A DNA stretch of 64,000 bases from DAOOWV01 sp035371485 (GCA_035371485.1 DAOOWV010000001.1:6415-70414); one strand, 5' to 3'. Positions 54,230 through 63,304 are shown, counted from the stretch's first letter. Translations and numbers: made by a program. The notes: a model not told the origin generated them from the sequence alone.

Positions 54230-54508
54230 ATGTCCAAAAAATTATTTATTGGCAACCTCTCCTACAGCACAACTGAGGAAAGCTTGCGAAATAAACTCGA
54301 GGAATTTGGAACAGTCGTCTCAGTGAAGATTGTTACAGATAGATTCTCGGGAAGATCACGCGGTTTCGCATTTGTCGAAATGGAAACTGACGAGATGGGT
54401 GCAACAGTTATTGAAGCTATGCACGAAAAAGAGTTCGAGGGAAGAAATCTCGTTGTAAGAGAAGACAAACCTCAACCAAAGCGAGATAGATACGAAGATC
54501 GTCGCTAA
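54230..54508 (+). CDS. RRM-type RNA-binding protein
   Basis: The 92-residue protein is a single RNA recognition motif: RNP2 L-F-I-G-N-L at the N-terminus and RNP1 R-G-F-A-F-V-E-M in the middle, with a short basic tail ending R-R. Similar bacterial RRM proteins occur in cyanobacteria and in many small-genome lineages, and probably bind RNA as chaperones or in cold response. Codon choice differs from its neighbours (more C-ending and CTC/GTC codons), as in highly expressed genes. A strong terminator follows. Confidence 0.9.
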   Translation: MSKKLFIGNLSYSTTEESLRNKLEEFGTVVSVKIVTDRFSGRSRGFAFVEMETDEMGATVIEAMHEKEFEGRNLVVREDKPQPKRDRYEDRR

Positions 54509-54548
54509 AAATTCAATACTACATTGAATTGAAACTTTGTAGATGAAG

Positions 54549-54579
54549 GGGGTGAACCGTAAAGGAACACCCCTTTTTT
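54549..54579 (+). terminator. Intrinsic terminator of the RRM gene
   Basis: GGGGTG (54549-54554) pairs with CACCCC (54568-54573), the stem is extended by A/G against T, and six T follow (54574-54579). Confidence 0.85.
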
Positions 54580-54626
54580 ATAGACAAAAAGTGAGTTATT
54601 GTACATGAAATTTGAATGCAGAAACT

Positions 54627-55785
54627 TTATTCCTTTATTTTTACCTGTAGAGCTAGGTTTAATACCGTAAAAGCTATTAATGTTACACCTAATATAGTAC
54701 CTATAATTAAAGGTGAATAATGTCAGAAATGTATCCTAAGAGAATAATGGAAAACGTATAAGGAATCCTTCTTATCATCTCAAAAGTTGAAATAGAAGTA
54801 GCTCGGTGTTTTGATTCAACATTTTTGTTTATATAATCTGAAAATTTGTTATTTATTAATGGATCTAATGAGTATCTTAATATGAGTCCCAATCCTCCAA
54901 GAATCATCCCTGAGATAGGGGATACTATCAAAGTTATTGCAAAAATAAGAGAAGCTATAAAAAGTACTATTTTATTTGAATATTTCTCTGTTATTCTTGC
55001 AAGGAAATATACTGAAATTGCACCGAATAAACTCATAATTGTTGTGGATTGAATCCTACTTCAACAGCAATAATGTCGTTATAACCTTCATAAACTATCA
55101 TTGTAATAACACCTATCAGTAATAGTCCAAGGGTAATTCCTCGTATTACTTTTTTTCCGAATAATTGTTTAAACCCTTGAATATTTTGAATAAAAAAAGT
55201 TTTAAGTGTGAATTGCTGTGTATCAATTTTAGGCTCAGTTAAGAAGAATGTAGTTAAAAATCCTAATGATTGAATTATTCCTGTAAGTATATATGGTAAT
55301 CCCAGAGATATCTTATATAAAAATCCCCCGACAATTCCACATATTGACCATACAATTAGCATTATTGCTTTGGTCTTCCCGAGTATCATTTTGTATTTTT
55401 CAGCTTGTGAAGTTTCTTTTAATGTATCATATATTAATGCTTCATATGTTCCTGAAAATAAAGCACATGCAACATTCATAACAATCAAAGAAAGAATCAT
55501 ATGTGATAGATTAGGAGCAAGTCCCATCCAGATATTTGAAATACCTTCCAGTAAAAGTGCTATCATCAATGTCTTTTTCTTACCAATGAGATCATCTATG
55601 GCGCCCGTAGGAATTTCTGCTACTATAGTAGTAATAACCATTGTGGCTTCAAGTATTCCAACCGCTTTATATCCACCGAAGTTAGTATAATAAAAAATCC
55701 AAGTTCCAATCCATACCCATGCATATTTGGTTGCGTAAATTAAATATGCAATTGTAATGTTACGTTGTGCCTGTTTTGTGTTCAT
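54627..55785 (-). pseudogene. Major facilitator superfamily transporter gene, frameshifted
   Basis: The first frame (55785 to 55033) encodes seven or eight transmembrane helices with the MFS loop motif G-x-x-x-D-x-x-G-K-K-K between helices 2 and 3 (A-I-D-D-L-I-G-K-K-K). A shift at 55033-55036 leads to a second frame with four helices, and another shift near 54707 leads to the last segment, ending L-A-L-Q-V-K-I-K-E. Together they give a normal MFS length of about 385 residues. Substrate unknown. Both shifts are single-base in kind. Confidence 0.78.
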
Positions 55786-55830
55786 AAAGTGGATTATAAC
55801 ATGTTTTGATACTTTGTTACTTTAAGTGTA

Positions 55831-55859
55831 TTGAAAAATACGATTCCTCGTGATATAAT
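55831..55859 (+). promoter_or_regulatory. Promoter of the gene at 55892
   Basis: TTGAAA (55831-55836), a 17-bp spacer and TATAAT (55854-55859). Transcription from about 55866 rules out the GTG at 55862 as start and favours the GTG at 55892. Confidence 0.65.
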
Positions 55860-55891
55860 ACGTGGTTTGTTATTATTTAATAATATTAAGA

Positions 55892-56395
55892 GTGGTAATA
55901 AAGTGTGAAGATCAAAAGAGATGGCCGGAAGTGGAGAGATTATTGAATGTATTGGGAAATGCATACCTTGATGATTGTGATAACCCTTTAATAGCATCAA
56001 TTTTACCTGCACAAAAAAATATTCTTTCAGAAAGATATATTTGTGGGCAGGGTTTGCTAGGTTTGGCTCTGAAAGGTTGGGGTTTAAAAAGAAGTGATGT
56101 CCCGAATGATTGGGAATGGTTTAGTTTTTTAAATCGAGAACTTCATTTTATCGAAATTGATTTATTTGATTCTGAGGGCTACTATAAATACGGAAAATTA
56201 GTATGTGAGATTGGGGATAAAAGGGGTCTTACAAATTGTATTGTTGTATGCAAACTTCCAGAAGGGAATGGTCAACCAGGAACTACTCATACACAGGCTT
56301 TTTCTATCAATGAACGTGGGGTTTTTACAGTTTATCCAACTGTGAAACGAGCAGGTACAAGAATGAGGCGGTTTATGGAATTAATGCGTATTTAA
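55892..56395 (+). CDS. Protein of unknown function
   Basis: I recognise no family. The frame is open from GTG 55862, but the promoter placement makes GTG 55892 more likely, giving 167 residues. The product has no transmembrane segment. It contains several Cys residues (C-E-D-Q, D-D-C, I-C-G-Q, V-C-E-I, N-C-I, V-C-K), and a basic C-terminus, R-A-G-T-R-M-R-R-F-M. The sequence V-F-T-V-Y-P looks like the end of a beta barrel-type hydrolase or toxin-like fold, but this is a weak impression. Confidence 0.55.
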   Translation: MVIKCEDQKRWPEVERLLNVLGNAYLDDCDNPLIASILPAQKNILSERYICGQGLLGLALKGWGLKRSDVPNDWEWFSFLNRELHFIEIDLFDSEGYYKYGKLVCEIGDKRGLTNCIVVCKLPEGNGQPGTTHTQAFSINERGVFTVYPTVKRAGTRMRRFMELMRI

Positions 56396-56451
56396 CATCT
56401 TCTGTGCTTTTGTCCCAAATTTTTTGTACGTTTTTTTTGATTTGATAAAAT

Positions 56452-56479
56452 TTGTAAATCTTTAATAACATGTTATAAT
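56452..56479 (+). promoter_or_regulatory. Promoter of the DUF3048 gene
   Basis: TTGTAA (56452-56457), a 16-bp spacer and TATAAT (56474-56479); the ATG follows 27 nt later. Confidence 0.55.
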
Positions 56480-56506
56480 CGGATAACTAATATTAGCGTA
56501 AAGCTT

Positions 56507-57760
56507 ATGAGACAAATTGACGCTTCTGATTATAGTTCAACATCTGATCTAGAACCAAATGTTCAGCCACTTAATCATAAAAAAACCTTAAAAGAAAAAA
56601 TCCAAGATTTTCAGAGAAAGATAAAGGAATTACCTTTGATTCCACAAGTTTTGGTTGTCTCAATCCCATTTATTATTGTGTTAGGGGGAATGGCCCATAT
56701 GTCTTATAGAATTATTTTCGATATACCTGCGTCAGATAATTTAAATATACAATCACCAAGAGCTTTGGTTAACGAGGATGGAGAGGTTATTGATTTGGAT
56801 GAAATATCAAATCCTAAAACAGCAGAAAATCCACTTAATGGAGTATTAATGTCTCCAGAGGAATATGAAAATATGATCAAATATCCACCTGTTGCTTCCG
56901 TTTTTGGTAATACGATTGATGCAAGAGAGCCATCAGGTCTTTATCAAGCTGATCTAGCATTTGAAATGTTAGTGGAAGGTGATATTACTAGGATTGTTGG
57001 AATGTTTTGGACTTATCAGCCTGAAAAACTAGGATCGTTAAGAAGTGCAAGAAAACCATTTATTGATATTTTGACTCCATATGATCCACTTTTTATGCAC
57101 ATTGGTTATGCCCATTCCACTAATTCAGTAGAAACAGATGCGCAGAAAGCTTTAAGTGATAATCATATTAAGACTGTTGGGGGAAGTGCCTCATTTTGGA
57201 GAACTAAAGATAGAATAGCACCTCACAATGCATACACATCTGTTGCCAATATCCATGAAGCAGCGGATAAAATGAAGTATACATATACAAAGGAAATTAT
57301 TCCATGGAAGTTTAAATCTGATGCTACAGAGGAAGAACGAGGGGATGTGTCTCAAATTATGGTGTCGTTCATGGGTTCATACAGAGAAGGTAGATCTTAT
57401 GATGTTAGATGGGAATATGATCCCGGGACTAATAGTTATAAGCGATTTTATGGGAGTAAACCACATTCTGATAATGAAACTAACCAACAAATTGTTGCTA
57501 AAAATGTGATAATTCAATATACAGAAGTTTATCATCCTGCTGCTGATAATTACGGTAGAAAAGCAATTACAATTATTGGGAGTGGGGAAGGATTATTGTT
57601 TCAAGATGGAAAACAAATAGAAATCACATGGGAACAATCGTCTGCTACTTCAAGAAATGTCTATAAGATAAAGGAAACTGGAGCTGAGGTGGAATTTAAC
57701 CGTGGAATGATTTGGGTTATGATTACCCAAAAAGGCCAAGGAGAAGTAATAGTTAAATAA
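56507..57760 (+). CDS. DUF3048 (YerB-like) membrane-anchored protein
   Basis: The 417-residue protein has a cytoplasmic tail, a transmembrane helix at about 46-66 and the two DUF3048 domains known from Bacillus YerB. Landmarks are D-A-R-E-P-S-G-L-Y-Q-A-D-L-A-F-E, G-D-I-T-R-I-V-G-M-F, L-G-S-L-R-S-A-R and late beta strands with G-E-G-L-L-F-Q-D-G-K. The family is extracytoplasmic and unsolved in function. The next gene begins 7 nt after its stop, so they form an operon. Confidence 0.88.
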   Translation: MRQIDASDYSSTSDLEPNVQPLNHKKTLKEKIQDFQRKIKELPLIPQVLVVSIPFIIVLGGMAHMSYRIIFDIPASDNLNIQSPRALVNEDGEVIDLDEISNPKTAENPLNGVLMSPEEYENMIKYPPVASVFGNTIDAREPSGLYQADLAFEMLVEGDITRIVGMFWTYQPEKLGSLRSARKPFIDILTPYDPLFMHIGYAHSTNSVETDAQKALSDNHIKTVGGSASFWRTKDRIAPHNAYTSVANIHEAADKMKYTYTKEIIPWKFKSDATEEERGDVSQIMVSFMGSYREGRSYDVRWEYDPGTNSYKRFYGSKPHSDNETNQQIVAKNVIIQYTEVYHPAADNYGRKAITIIGSGEGLLFQDGKQIEITWEQSSATSRNVYKIKETGAEVEFNRGMIWVMITQKGQGEVIVK

Positions 57761-57767
57761 TAGTTAT

Positions 57768-58766
57768 ATGGAAAAACTTGAGAAAGCAAATGAGCTTTTA
57801 TTGCAAATTGTTAAAAGATACCCCAATATTTCTCCTGTGTCGTTAGATGATTATGATCTTTTCCAGTCCTTTTTTGCTAAAGAAAAACAGCATACATATG
57901 GCAATACTTGGACTTACGTAACTCAAGGTGTTTATGGATTGGGGCCAAATAACTTAGGGTATAAATATTACGATGGAGAAAACCTGAGTATGTTAGCAAC
58001 TTATCCCAAGATTTTAGAACCAGAAACGATAATGTTTTATTGGTCACGACCTATGGGAGAAACTGTTCTTGAGAAGATAGTCAATATATCTGGTGATATC
58101 AAAAAAAAATATAATCTGTCAACTCATGTAAAGAAAATTTTTCCAGAGCAGGCTGACAAGCTTAAAAGATTAGGATTAAAAGATATTTCAACATATCCTT
58201 GGTATCCATCAGTACATTCAGAAGATGATACGTTTCCAGAGTTGATTATTGACGTTAAAAATACTATATCTCTATTTGATAACGCATCTAGAAGAAGGAA
58301 CATAAGACATAGTTATCTCAGGGCACAAAAAATTGTTAGCGAGAATCATGTCTCGGTTTCAGATAAAAATATAAAAGAAGATGGCTGGAAGGTAATCGAG
58401 CAATTTTTTATTGAAAAGGAGACATATAAGAAAGAAATTTTGTCTACAAAATATGATTATCACAACATGATCTTTAATAACGTTGGAAATCAAAATCTTG
58501 TCAGAAATGTTGTATATATTAACTCGGTTCCCATGGCCTTCTATGCTACTGACATTAGTGTTGATGGTTACACAAACGCTTATGCAAATATAGTCTTGAG
58601 AGGTAAGATCCCATACTTATCAGATCTTGTGTTGACACAAATGATTACGAATACTAATACAAAATTTTTAAATATGGGAGGCTCTGAAGACGAAAGCATA
58701 CACAGATTCAAGCTAAAATACGTTCCTGTTCAAGTAAATCAGATGTATTGGGTTACTAACAATTAA
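57768..58766 (+). CDS. GNAT-fold protein of the phosphatidylglycerol-lysyltransferase C-terminal type (DUF2156-like)
   Basis: The 332-residue protein shows two acyltransferase-like lobes. The C-terminal part contains S-V-P-M-A-F-Y-A-T-D and L-N-M-G-G-S-E-D-E-S-I-H-R-F-K-L-K-Y, a pattern shared by DUF2156 and MprF C-terminal domains, which use aminoacyl-tRNA or acyl-CoA donors. No membrane segment is present. It is encoded directly after the DUF3048 gene. The donor and acceptor are unknown. It converges with a TrmB regulator gene (6 bp apart). Confidence 0.6.
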   Translation: MEKLEKANELLLQIVKRYPNISPVSLDDYDLFQSFFAKEKQHTYGNTWTYVTQGVYGLGPNNLGYKYYDGENLSMLATYPKILEPETIMFYWSRPMGETVLEKIVNISGDIKKKYNLSTHVKKIFPEQADKLKRLGLKDISTYPWYPSVHSEDDTFPELIIDVKNTISLFDNASRRRNIRHSYLRAQKIVSENHVSVSDKNIKEDGWKVIEQFFIEKETYKKEILSTKYDYHNMIFNNVGNQNLVRNVVYINSVPMAFYATDISVDGYTNAYANIVLRGKIPYLSDLVLTQMITNTNTKFLNMGGSEDESIHRFKLKYVPVQVNQMYWVTNN

Positions 58767-58772
58767 TTCAAA

Positions 58773-59540
58773 CTAAATCATTTTCCAGACTAAATCAAAA
58801 ATTGTTTTCGATGATTCGTAAAGATTTTGACTTGAAATTACAACAGCTACAATATCTGTTTGAGATTTACTGTCAACAACTGCAACACTGTTGTTATATA
58901 ATAAATAATCAACGATCTTAAACTCCTTTGGTAATCTTTTATAAAAATATCTATTTTTTGCCATTGCTGTTAAATAATCTGGAAATGGTTCAAAATCTAG
59001 AATTTCCCATATCTTCATGTTTGAGTTTTTGTTATGCATTTGAGGAAATAATTGGACATTCTCAGGAAAAAGAACGGATACTTCATGTGAGACATATGCT
59101 CGTATTTCATCAGCTTTTAATATTTCACTATATAACAGTTGAATATTTTCTTTACCTTCATAATATTTTACATCAACATTTCCACCTTCACGACCACCCT
59201 TCATAAACTGATTCATTTGAGGAATCATCTCGGCCAATTTTTCTTCAGTTTTTAAAACCTTAATTTTTCTTTGTTCAACAATAGTTTTTAATCTTTCAGG
59301 TGGTTCTGGAATTATAAGTCTCTTTTTTCCTCTTCCTTCTTGTGTCTGGCTAACTATTCCTTTCTGTAAAAGATACTCCACATTAACATGGACGGTAGTT
59401 CTGTTCATATTAAGTGCTTTTGACAAATCTAAAACCGTAGCTCTTCCTTTTTCTAAAAGCCCTAAATATACAGAGGTTTCATTCTCTGAAAGTCCGAAGT
59501 CATTTATTAGAAAAAAACTAACATCACCCAGATTTTGCAT
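58773..59540 (-). CDS. TrmB-family transcriptional regulator
   Basis: Residues about 10-75 are a winged helix of the TrmB type (F-G-L-S-E-N-E-T-S-V-Y-L-G-L-L, then T-V-H-V-N-V-E-Y-L), followed by a coiled coil (about 85-115) and a C-terminal sensor-like region with the D-V-K-Y-Y-E-G-K-E-N-I segment common in the TrmB superfamily. TrmB proteins are frequent in archaea and in small-genome bacteria and regulate sugar or metabolic genes. A second member is encoded 342 bp further on the same strand; copy B of the interspersed repeat lies between them. Confidence 0.85.
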   Translation of the reverse strand: MQNLGDVSFFLINDFGLSENETSVYLGLLEKGRATVLDLSKALNMNRTTVHVNVEYLLQKGIVSQTQEGRGKKRLIIPEPPERLKTIVEQRKIKVLKTEEKLAEMIPQMNQFMKGGREGGNVDVKYYEGKENIQLLYSEILKADEIRAYVSHEVSVLFPENVQLFPQMHNKNSNMKIWEILDFEPFPDYLTAMAKNRYFYKRLPKEFKIVDYLLYNNSVAVVDSKSQTDIVAVVISSQNLYESSKTIFDLVWKMI

Positions 59541-59650
59541 TTTAATGTTAAATGAATTTATGTGTTAAGTAATTATAACATGTTTATGGTGAGAATGCAA
59601 TCGTTATTAACAGATAGGGTATATTTTAAATGAGGAGGGGGAGAAATAAT

Positions 59651-59747
59651 GAACAAGTGAACAAATGAACAAACGAACGAGTGCCAGCCCTCCTATATTT
59701 TTAAAAAGTAAGGCTGGTCAACCTTCGGTTGAAACGAACAAACGAAA
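59651..59747 (+). repeat. Interspersed two-hairpin repeat, copy B
   Basis: Shortest copy: GAAC-type flanks, CCAGCC (59684-59689) with GGCTGG (59712-59717), then TCAACC-TTC-GGTTGA (59718-59732). The 15-bp second hairpin replaces the longer one of copies A and C. The rest of 59541-59882 is AT-rich with GTGATAA-like simple repeats (59751-59880) and no gene. Confidence 0.8.
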
Positions 59748-59882
59748 TTAAGTGATAGGTGATAAGGGATATAAGTGACTTATTATCAGAAATGAAAAAA
59801 CAAAATAAATCTAATCACTAGTCACTAATAACCAATCACTGATTACTGCATACCGCCTACCAATCAATTTATCACTTATCAT

Positions 59883-60668
59883 TTAAAGATCCGTTTGGGC
59901 CCAAGCTATTTTATGGATTTGTTTAAAGTTGTTAGCGATTGTTGGTGAGTGTATGACAGTTGCTTTGGGATTTTCAGTTGACAGGTCAATTAGTGTAAGG
60001 TTATCATCGAATGCAATCATGTCGGATTGGGAGTAGTTAAATTTTGCTTGTGGAATAAGTTTCGTGTGATATGCATATTTGTGGCTTAAGGGGTGGGAGG
60101 TTATCTGGCGGGTTAGGGGAGTATCGGGGGTGATTTCAAATATAGTGCGCGATGGATTTCTTTCAAAGGCTTCATCCCAATATTCTTCAGTTTGAGGAAA
60201 AATGGAGTAATATCTATCGATGTCGGAGAAGGAGAAAATTTGAGTACTGTTGAAAATTTGCTTATAAATAGCCCAGACAGAAGTATATCCTTCGTAGTAA
60301 GTAATGGGAGAATTTATTGTGAGTTCCGAACAAGGAAAAAAATTTTTTAACAATGTTGTTGTTTTTTCTACCATGTCTAGTGTTTGTTTTGCATAATCTA
60401 GTTTCGACGATGCAATTTTTATTAAGCAATCAAATTCACATGCAGTAATCGACCATTCTGTTTTTCTTTTGGTACATAAGTATATTCCAACTTTTAAACC
60501 ATTAATTACTTCTTTAAATATTTTTCCCCTTGAATATCCAGTTTTCCTTGAAAGGTAGGTAATATTTGACTGTCCATTTTGTATTAATAATGTGTAAATC
60601 CTAACCTGTAGTCCACTTAAACCCAAACGATGAATTAAGAATCTTTGAATTTCAGAAAAACTGTTCAT
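59883..60668 (-). CDS. TrmB-like regulator
   Basis: The 261-residue protein resembles the neighbouring TrmB regulator in layout: an N-terminal winged helix (L-G-L-S-G-L-Q-V-R-I-Y-T-L-L, then Y-S-R-G-K-I-F-K-E-V), a helical linker, and a C-terminal domain with I-T-Y-Y-E-G-Y-T-S-V-W-A-I-Y-K-Q-I, the counterpart of the sensor segment. Copies B and C of the interspersed repeat flank this gene on both sides in the same orientation. Target genes are not evident. Confidence 0.75.
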   Translation of the reverse strand: MNSFSEIQRFLIHRLGLSGLQVRIYTLLIQNGQSNITYLSRKTGYSRGKIFKEVINGLKVGIYLCTKRKTEWSITACEFDCLIKIASSKLDYAKQTLDMVEKTTTLLKNFFPCSELTINSPITYYEGYTSVWAIYKQIFNSTQIFSFSDIDRYYSIFPQTEEYWDEAFERNPSRTIFEITPDTPLTRQITSHPLSHKYAYHTKLIPQAKFNYSQSDMIAFDDNLTLIDLSTENPKATVIHSPTIANNFKQIHKIAWAQTDL

Positions 60669-60840
60669 GTGCTTGTTGAATCCAAATTAGCTTTACTACC
60701 CATTAATTAATCCCAAATTTATTTACTTAGAAAGAAAAAACAATAACTTTATTATAAATCCGCAATAATTTTAAACGATAAACAACAAAAACTCAAATCC
60801 GGGTTTTAAATGATATGTGATAGGTGATATGTGATAAGTG

Positions 60841-60945
60841 AGAAAGATAACGAGTGAACACCAGCCCTTCTGTATTTTTAAAAGGTAAGGCTGGTCAACC
60901 TCCCTCCTGCCGTCAGGCACGGTGGTTGAAACGAACAAATGAACG
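60841..60945 (+). repeat. Interspersed two-hairpin repeat, copy C
   Basis: Close to copy A: CCAGCC (60861-60866), GGCTGG (60889-60894), then a second hairpin with CCTGCCGTCAGGCACGG and outer TCAACC...GGTTGA, followed by GAAC-type flank. The preceding 60790-60840 is a TGATATGTGATA-like simple repeat. No gene is seen between 60669 and 61013. Confidence 0.8.
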
Positions 60946-61013
60946 TGTAAGCAAGTGAAAAGTTAAAAAGAAAAAGGTTAATTGCTTATTGAACTATATA
61001 GTTTTTATTTTTT

Positions 61014-61562
61014 TCAACTGATCGTATCCTGTAAGGAGGCAATACACACTTTAATTGTTTGTGCCATGGCCGGTAAATCAGGGTCAAAGGTAGGATTTAT
61101 ATCAATTATTCTTCCTTGATAGTAAAATGCTCTGAGAATATCCATTCCTGTAGAATCAATTTCACCTGTTGTTAATGTATCGACCCGAACAGTAACTATC
61201 TCCAACCTGCAAAAGACCTTCTGCATAACCATCCCAAGTGTTACATAAGGTTATAGACCCCTTATCAAGTTCAACTCCTAAGTGTCTCCCAGGAACCCAA
61301 CTATGACCAATTTTGGTTTTTCTTACCCAAACATAACCACAAGGTCCTTCAGAACTTTGGATGGGGTATATGTAATATATATGTTTTAAGTTTGGATTTT
61401 CAGCGTCGTGTTTAGAATATATATGCGAAGTTCGTTCTGAAAAAAGTCCACATAAAAAAATAAGCCGACCTAGCAACATTATCGACAGTAATCAGAAAAG
61501 GTGGTCTCTTTAGTTTTTCATAATGATCATTTACTCCAATCTGACCAAATAAAATTGCCATT
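61014..61562 (-). pseudogene. Unrecognised gene with two frameshifts
   Basis: Starting at ATG 61562, the first frame reads M-A-I-L-F-G-Q-I-G-V-N-D-H-Y-E-K-L-K to V-A-R-S-A-Y-F-F, shifts in a run of seven T near 61460, continues with Y-S-K-H-D-A-E-N-P-N, G-P-C-G-Y-V-W-V-R-K-T and W-V-P-G-R-H-L-G-V-E-L, and shifts again near 61200 to V-T-V-R-V-D-T-L-T-T-G-E-I. The corrected product would be about 180 residues, probably a secreted or cytosolic beta-rich protein. No family is known to me. Confidence 0.5.
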
Positions 61563-61650
61563 TTTTTCAATAAACTTAATTCAAAAAGCTAGTCGCTATT
61601 ATAGCACATTTAGTTATTAAAGTCAAAAAATATTAGACATAAAGAGCGAT

Positions 61651-61827
61651 TTGATTCACCGTAGCATCAAAACTTTTTCATTTTTCACTCTTCACTTTTC
61701 ACTTGTAATATACCGCTAAAGGGAGACTGCTTCCTTACGCAGGCTGGCCTCGATATTTATCGAGGAAAGTCGTTCCGAATACATGCAGGAACAAAAAGGA
61801 CGGTTCGATTAACCGTAGCATCCAACA
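61651..61827 (+). repeat. Direct repeats and tRNA-Glu 3' fragment flanking a hairpin element
   Basis: Two direct copies of a roughly 20-bp sequence with core GATTNACCGTAGCATC stand at 61653-61673 and 61807-61826. Between them 61711-61718 repeats the tRNA-Glu 3' end (TACCGCTA on this strand), followed by a perfect palindrome CCTCGATA-TT-TATCGAGG (61749-61766). The core of the direct repeats itself resembles the T arm of tRNA-Glu on the opposite strand (TTCGATT...CCGTAGC). Confidence 0.45.
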
Positions 61828-61867
61828 TATAAAAGACTTATTACTTATCACCTATCACTTAACAAAA

Positions 61868-61939
61868 TACCGCTACGGGGAATCGAACCCCGATTGCCGG
61901 ATTGAGAATCCGATGTCCTAACCGTTAGACGATAGCGGC
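61868..61939 (-). tRNA. tRNA-Glu(CTC)
   Basis: A 72-nt tRNA on the minus strand: acceptor GCCGCTA/TAGCGGT (last pair G-T), D arm with TCTAACGGTTAGGA, anticodon loop TTCTCAA (CTC), T arm CGGGG-TTCGATT-CCCCG. The unpaired final base is A; CCA is not encoded. Confidence 0.93.
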
Positions 61940-61973
61940 GTCATTTTTACAACATTTTTTAATAATCCCTCAT

Positions 61974-62057
61974 AATCCGATGTCCGTAACTGTTCTATCA
62001 TCATATATATCTATCACGAGGATAGTCCACCTTGGGTGGGAGACGATAGCGGCGTCA
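61974..62057 (-). other. Degenerate tRNA-Glu copy with inserted hairpin
   Basis: On the plus strand AATCCGATGTCC (61974-61985) and AGACGATAGCGGCGTCA (62041-62057) repeat the anticodon-side and 5'-end parts of the intact tRNA-Glu and its flank. Between them is about 55 bp of foreign sequence that includes the hairpin CCACC-TT-GGGTGG (62027-62039). 3'-half sequences are missing, so the copy cannot be functional. Confidence 0.6.
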
Positions 62058-62185
62058 GTTAAATAATAAATAACAAGGAACAAGTAATTAGGTATTTTCT
62101 ATTCTCTTTTAATTATTAACTAACAGGTAGATTATACCGTATGCACCAAAAACTCTCAAGTAAACATCATGTTAACTATTTTTAG

Positions 62186-62214
62186 TTTACAATATTGGGA
62201 TAGTTTGGTACAAT
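62186..62214 (+). promoter_or_regulatory. recA promoter
   Basis: TTTACA (62186-62191), a 17-bp spacer and TACAAT (62209-62214), leading to an untranslated region of about 34 nt. I see no SOS-box-like palindrome at this promoter. Confidence 0.65.
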
Positions 62215-62254
62215 GAGTTTTGCTTAAATAGTAAATAATTTATCAAAAAATGAT

Positions 62255-63295
62255 ATGAAAAAGAAGATTGATGATCCTAAGATTTCGCCTATTGATTCTT
62301 CTGCAGATAATATAAAATCTGCAAAGGAAAGTGCATTACAGGTTGCAGTAGGAGAAATTGAAAAAATGTATGGGAAGGGCTCTATTATGCGTCTTGGGGA
62401 TAAGCGTAAAGTTGATGTTGGAGCAATTCCTACAGGGTCTTTGTCTTTGGACATGGCTTTAGGAGTTGGGGGTGTACCAAGGGGAAGAATTATTGAAATA
62501 TTTGGACCTGAATCATCTGGTAAGACAACATTAGCTTTGCATATAATTGCAGAGTCACAAAAAAAGGGTGGTAAATGTGCTTTTATTGATGCTGAACATG
62601 CTTTAGATCCTACGTATGCCAAGGGTATTGGTGTTGATGTTGGAGAATTATATATTTCTCAACCTGATTATGGGGAACAAGCTCTTGAAATTCTAGAAAT
62701 GCTTGTGCGTTCTGGAGCGATGGATGTTATCGTTATTGACTCTGTTGCGGCACTTACACCTAAAGCAGAAATAGAAGGAAATATGGGTGATTCTCATATG
62801 GGTTTGTTGGCAAGACTTATGTCTCAAGCATTAAGAAAAATTACAGCAATTGCATCTAAAAACGACACAACCGTTATCTTTTTAAATCAAATACGTTTAA
62901 ATATTGGGACTTTCTTTGGAAATCCTGAAACTACAACAGGAGGAAAAGCTTTGAAATTCTATGCATCGGTGCGTTTGGATATTAGACAAAAAGAAAAAAT
63001 ATCTCAGGGAGAAGAAATTATTGGACATTCAAGAGAAGTGAAGGTTGTTAAAAACAAGGTTGCACCTCCATTTAGAAAAGCAACTTTTAACATTATTTAT
63101 CCAACAGGTATCGATAGAGAAAGTAGCATTGTTGATGCAGGTTTAAGATATGGTATTCTTGAGAAAAGGGGAGCTTGGATACTTATGGATGGAGAAAATC
63201 TTGCACAAGGACAACCCAAACTTGTTGAGCAATTGAAAGAAGATGTAAAGCTTGCTCAGAAAATCGAGGGACTTGTAAAAAAGAAGTTAGGTTAA
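62255..63295 (+). CDS. recA: Recombinase RecA
   Basis: The 346-residue protein forms filaments on single-stranded DNA and carries out strand exchange. It has Walker [10 protein letters not shown], Walker B V-I-V-I-D-S-V, loop L1 with [12 protein letters not shown] and loop L2 with [10 protein letters not shown]. The C-terminal domain ends K-K-K-L-G without the long acidic tail. An N-terminal extension of about 20 polar residues precedes the core. recJ begins 9 nt downstream, so repair genes are grouped. Confidence 0.97.
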   Translation: MKKKIDDPKISPIDSSADNIKSAKESALQVAVGEIEKMYGKGSIMRLGDKRKVDVGAIPTGSLSLDMALGVGGVPRGRIIEIFGPESSGKTTLALHIIAESQKKGGKCAFIDAEHALDPTYAKGIGVDVGELYISQPDYGEQALEILEMLVRSGAMDVIVIDSVAALTPKAEIEGNMGDSHMGLLARLMSQALRKITAIASKNDTTVIFLNQIRLNIGTFFGNPETTTGGKALKFYASVRLDIRQKEKISQGEEIIGHSREVKVVKNKVAPPFRKATFNIIYPTGIDRESSIVDAGLRYGILEKRGAWILMDGENLAQGQPKLVEQLKEDVKLAQKIEGLVKKKLG

Positions 63296-63304
63296 AGTAA
63301 TAAT

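Noticed and set aside
61711..61800. GAGGAAAGTC at 61761-61770, like conserved region I of RNase P RNA
   Set aside because: The other conserved parts of RNase P RNA are not found nearby, and the motif is partly formed by a local palindrome. I treat it as chance.
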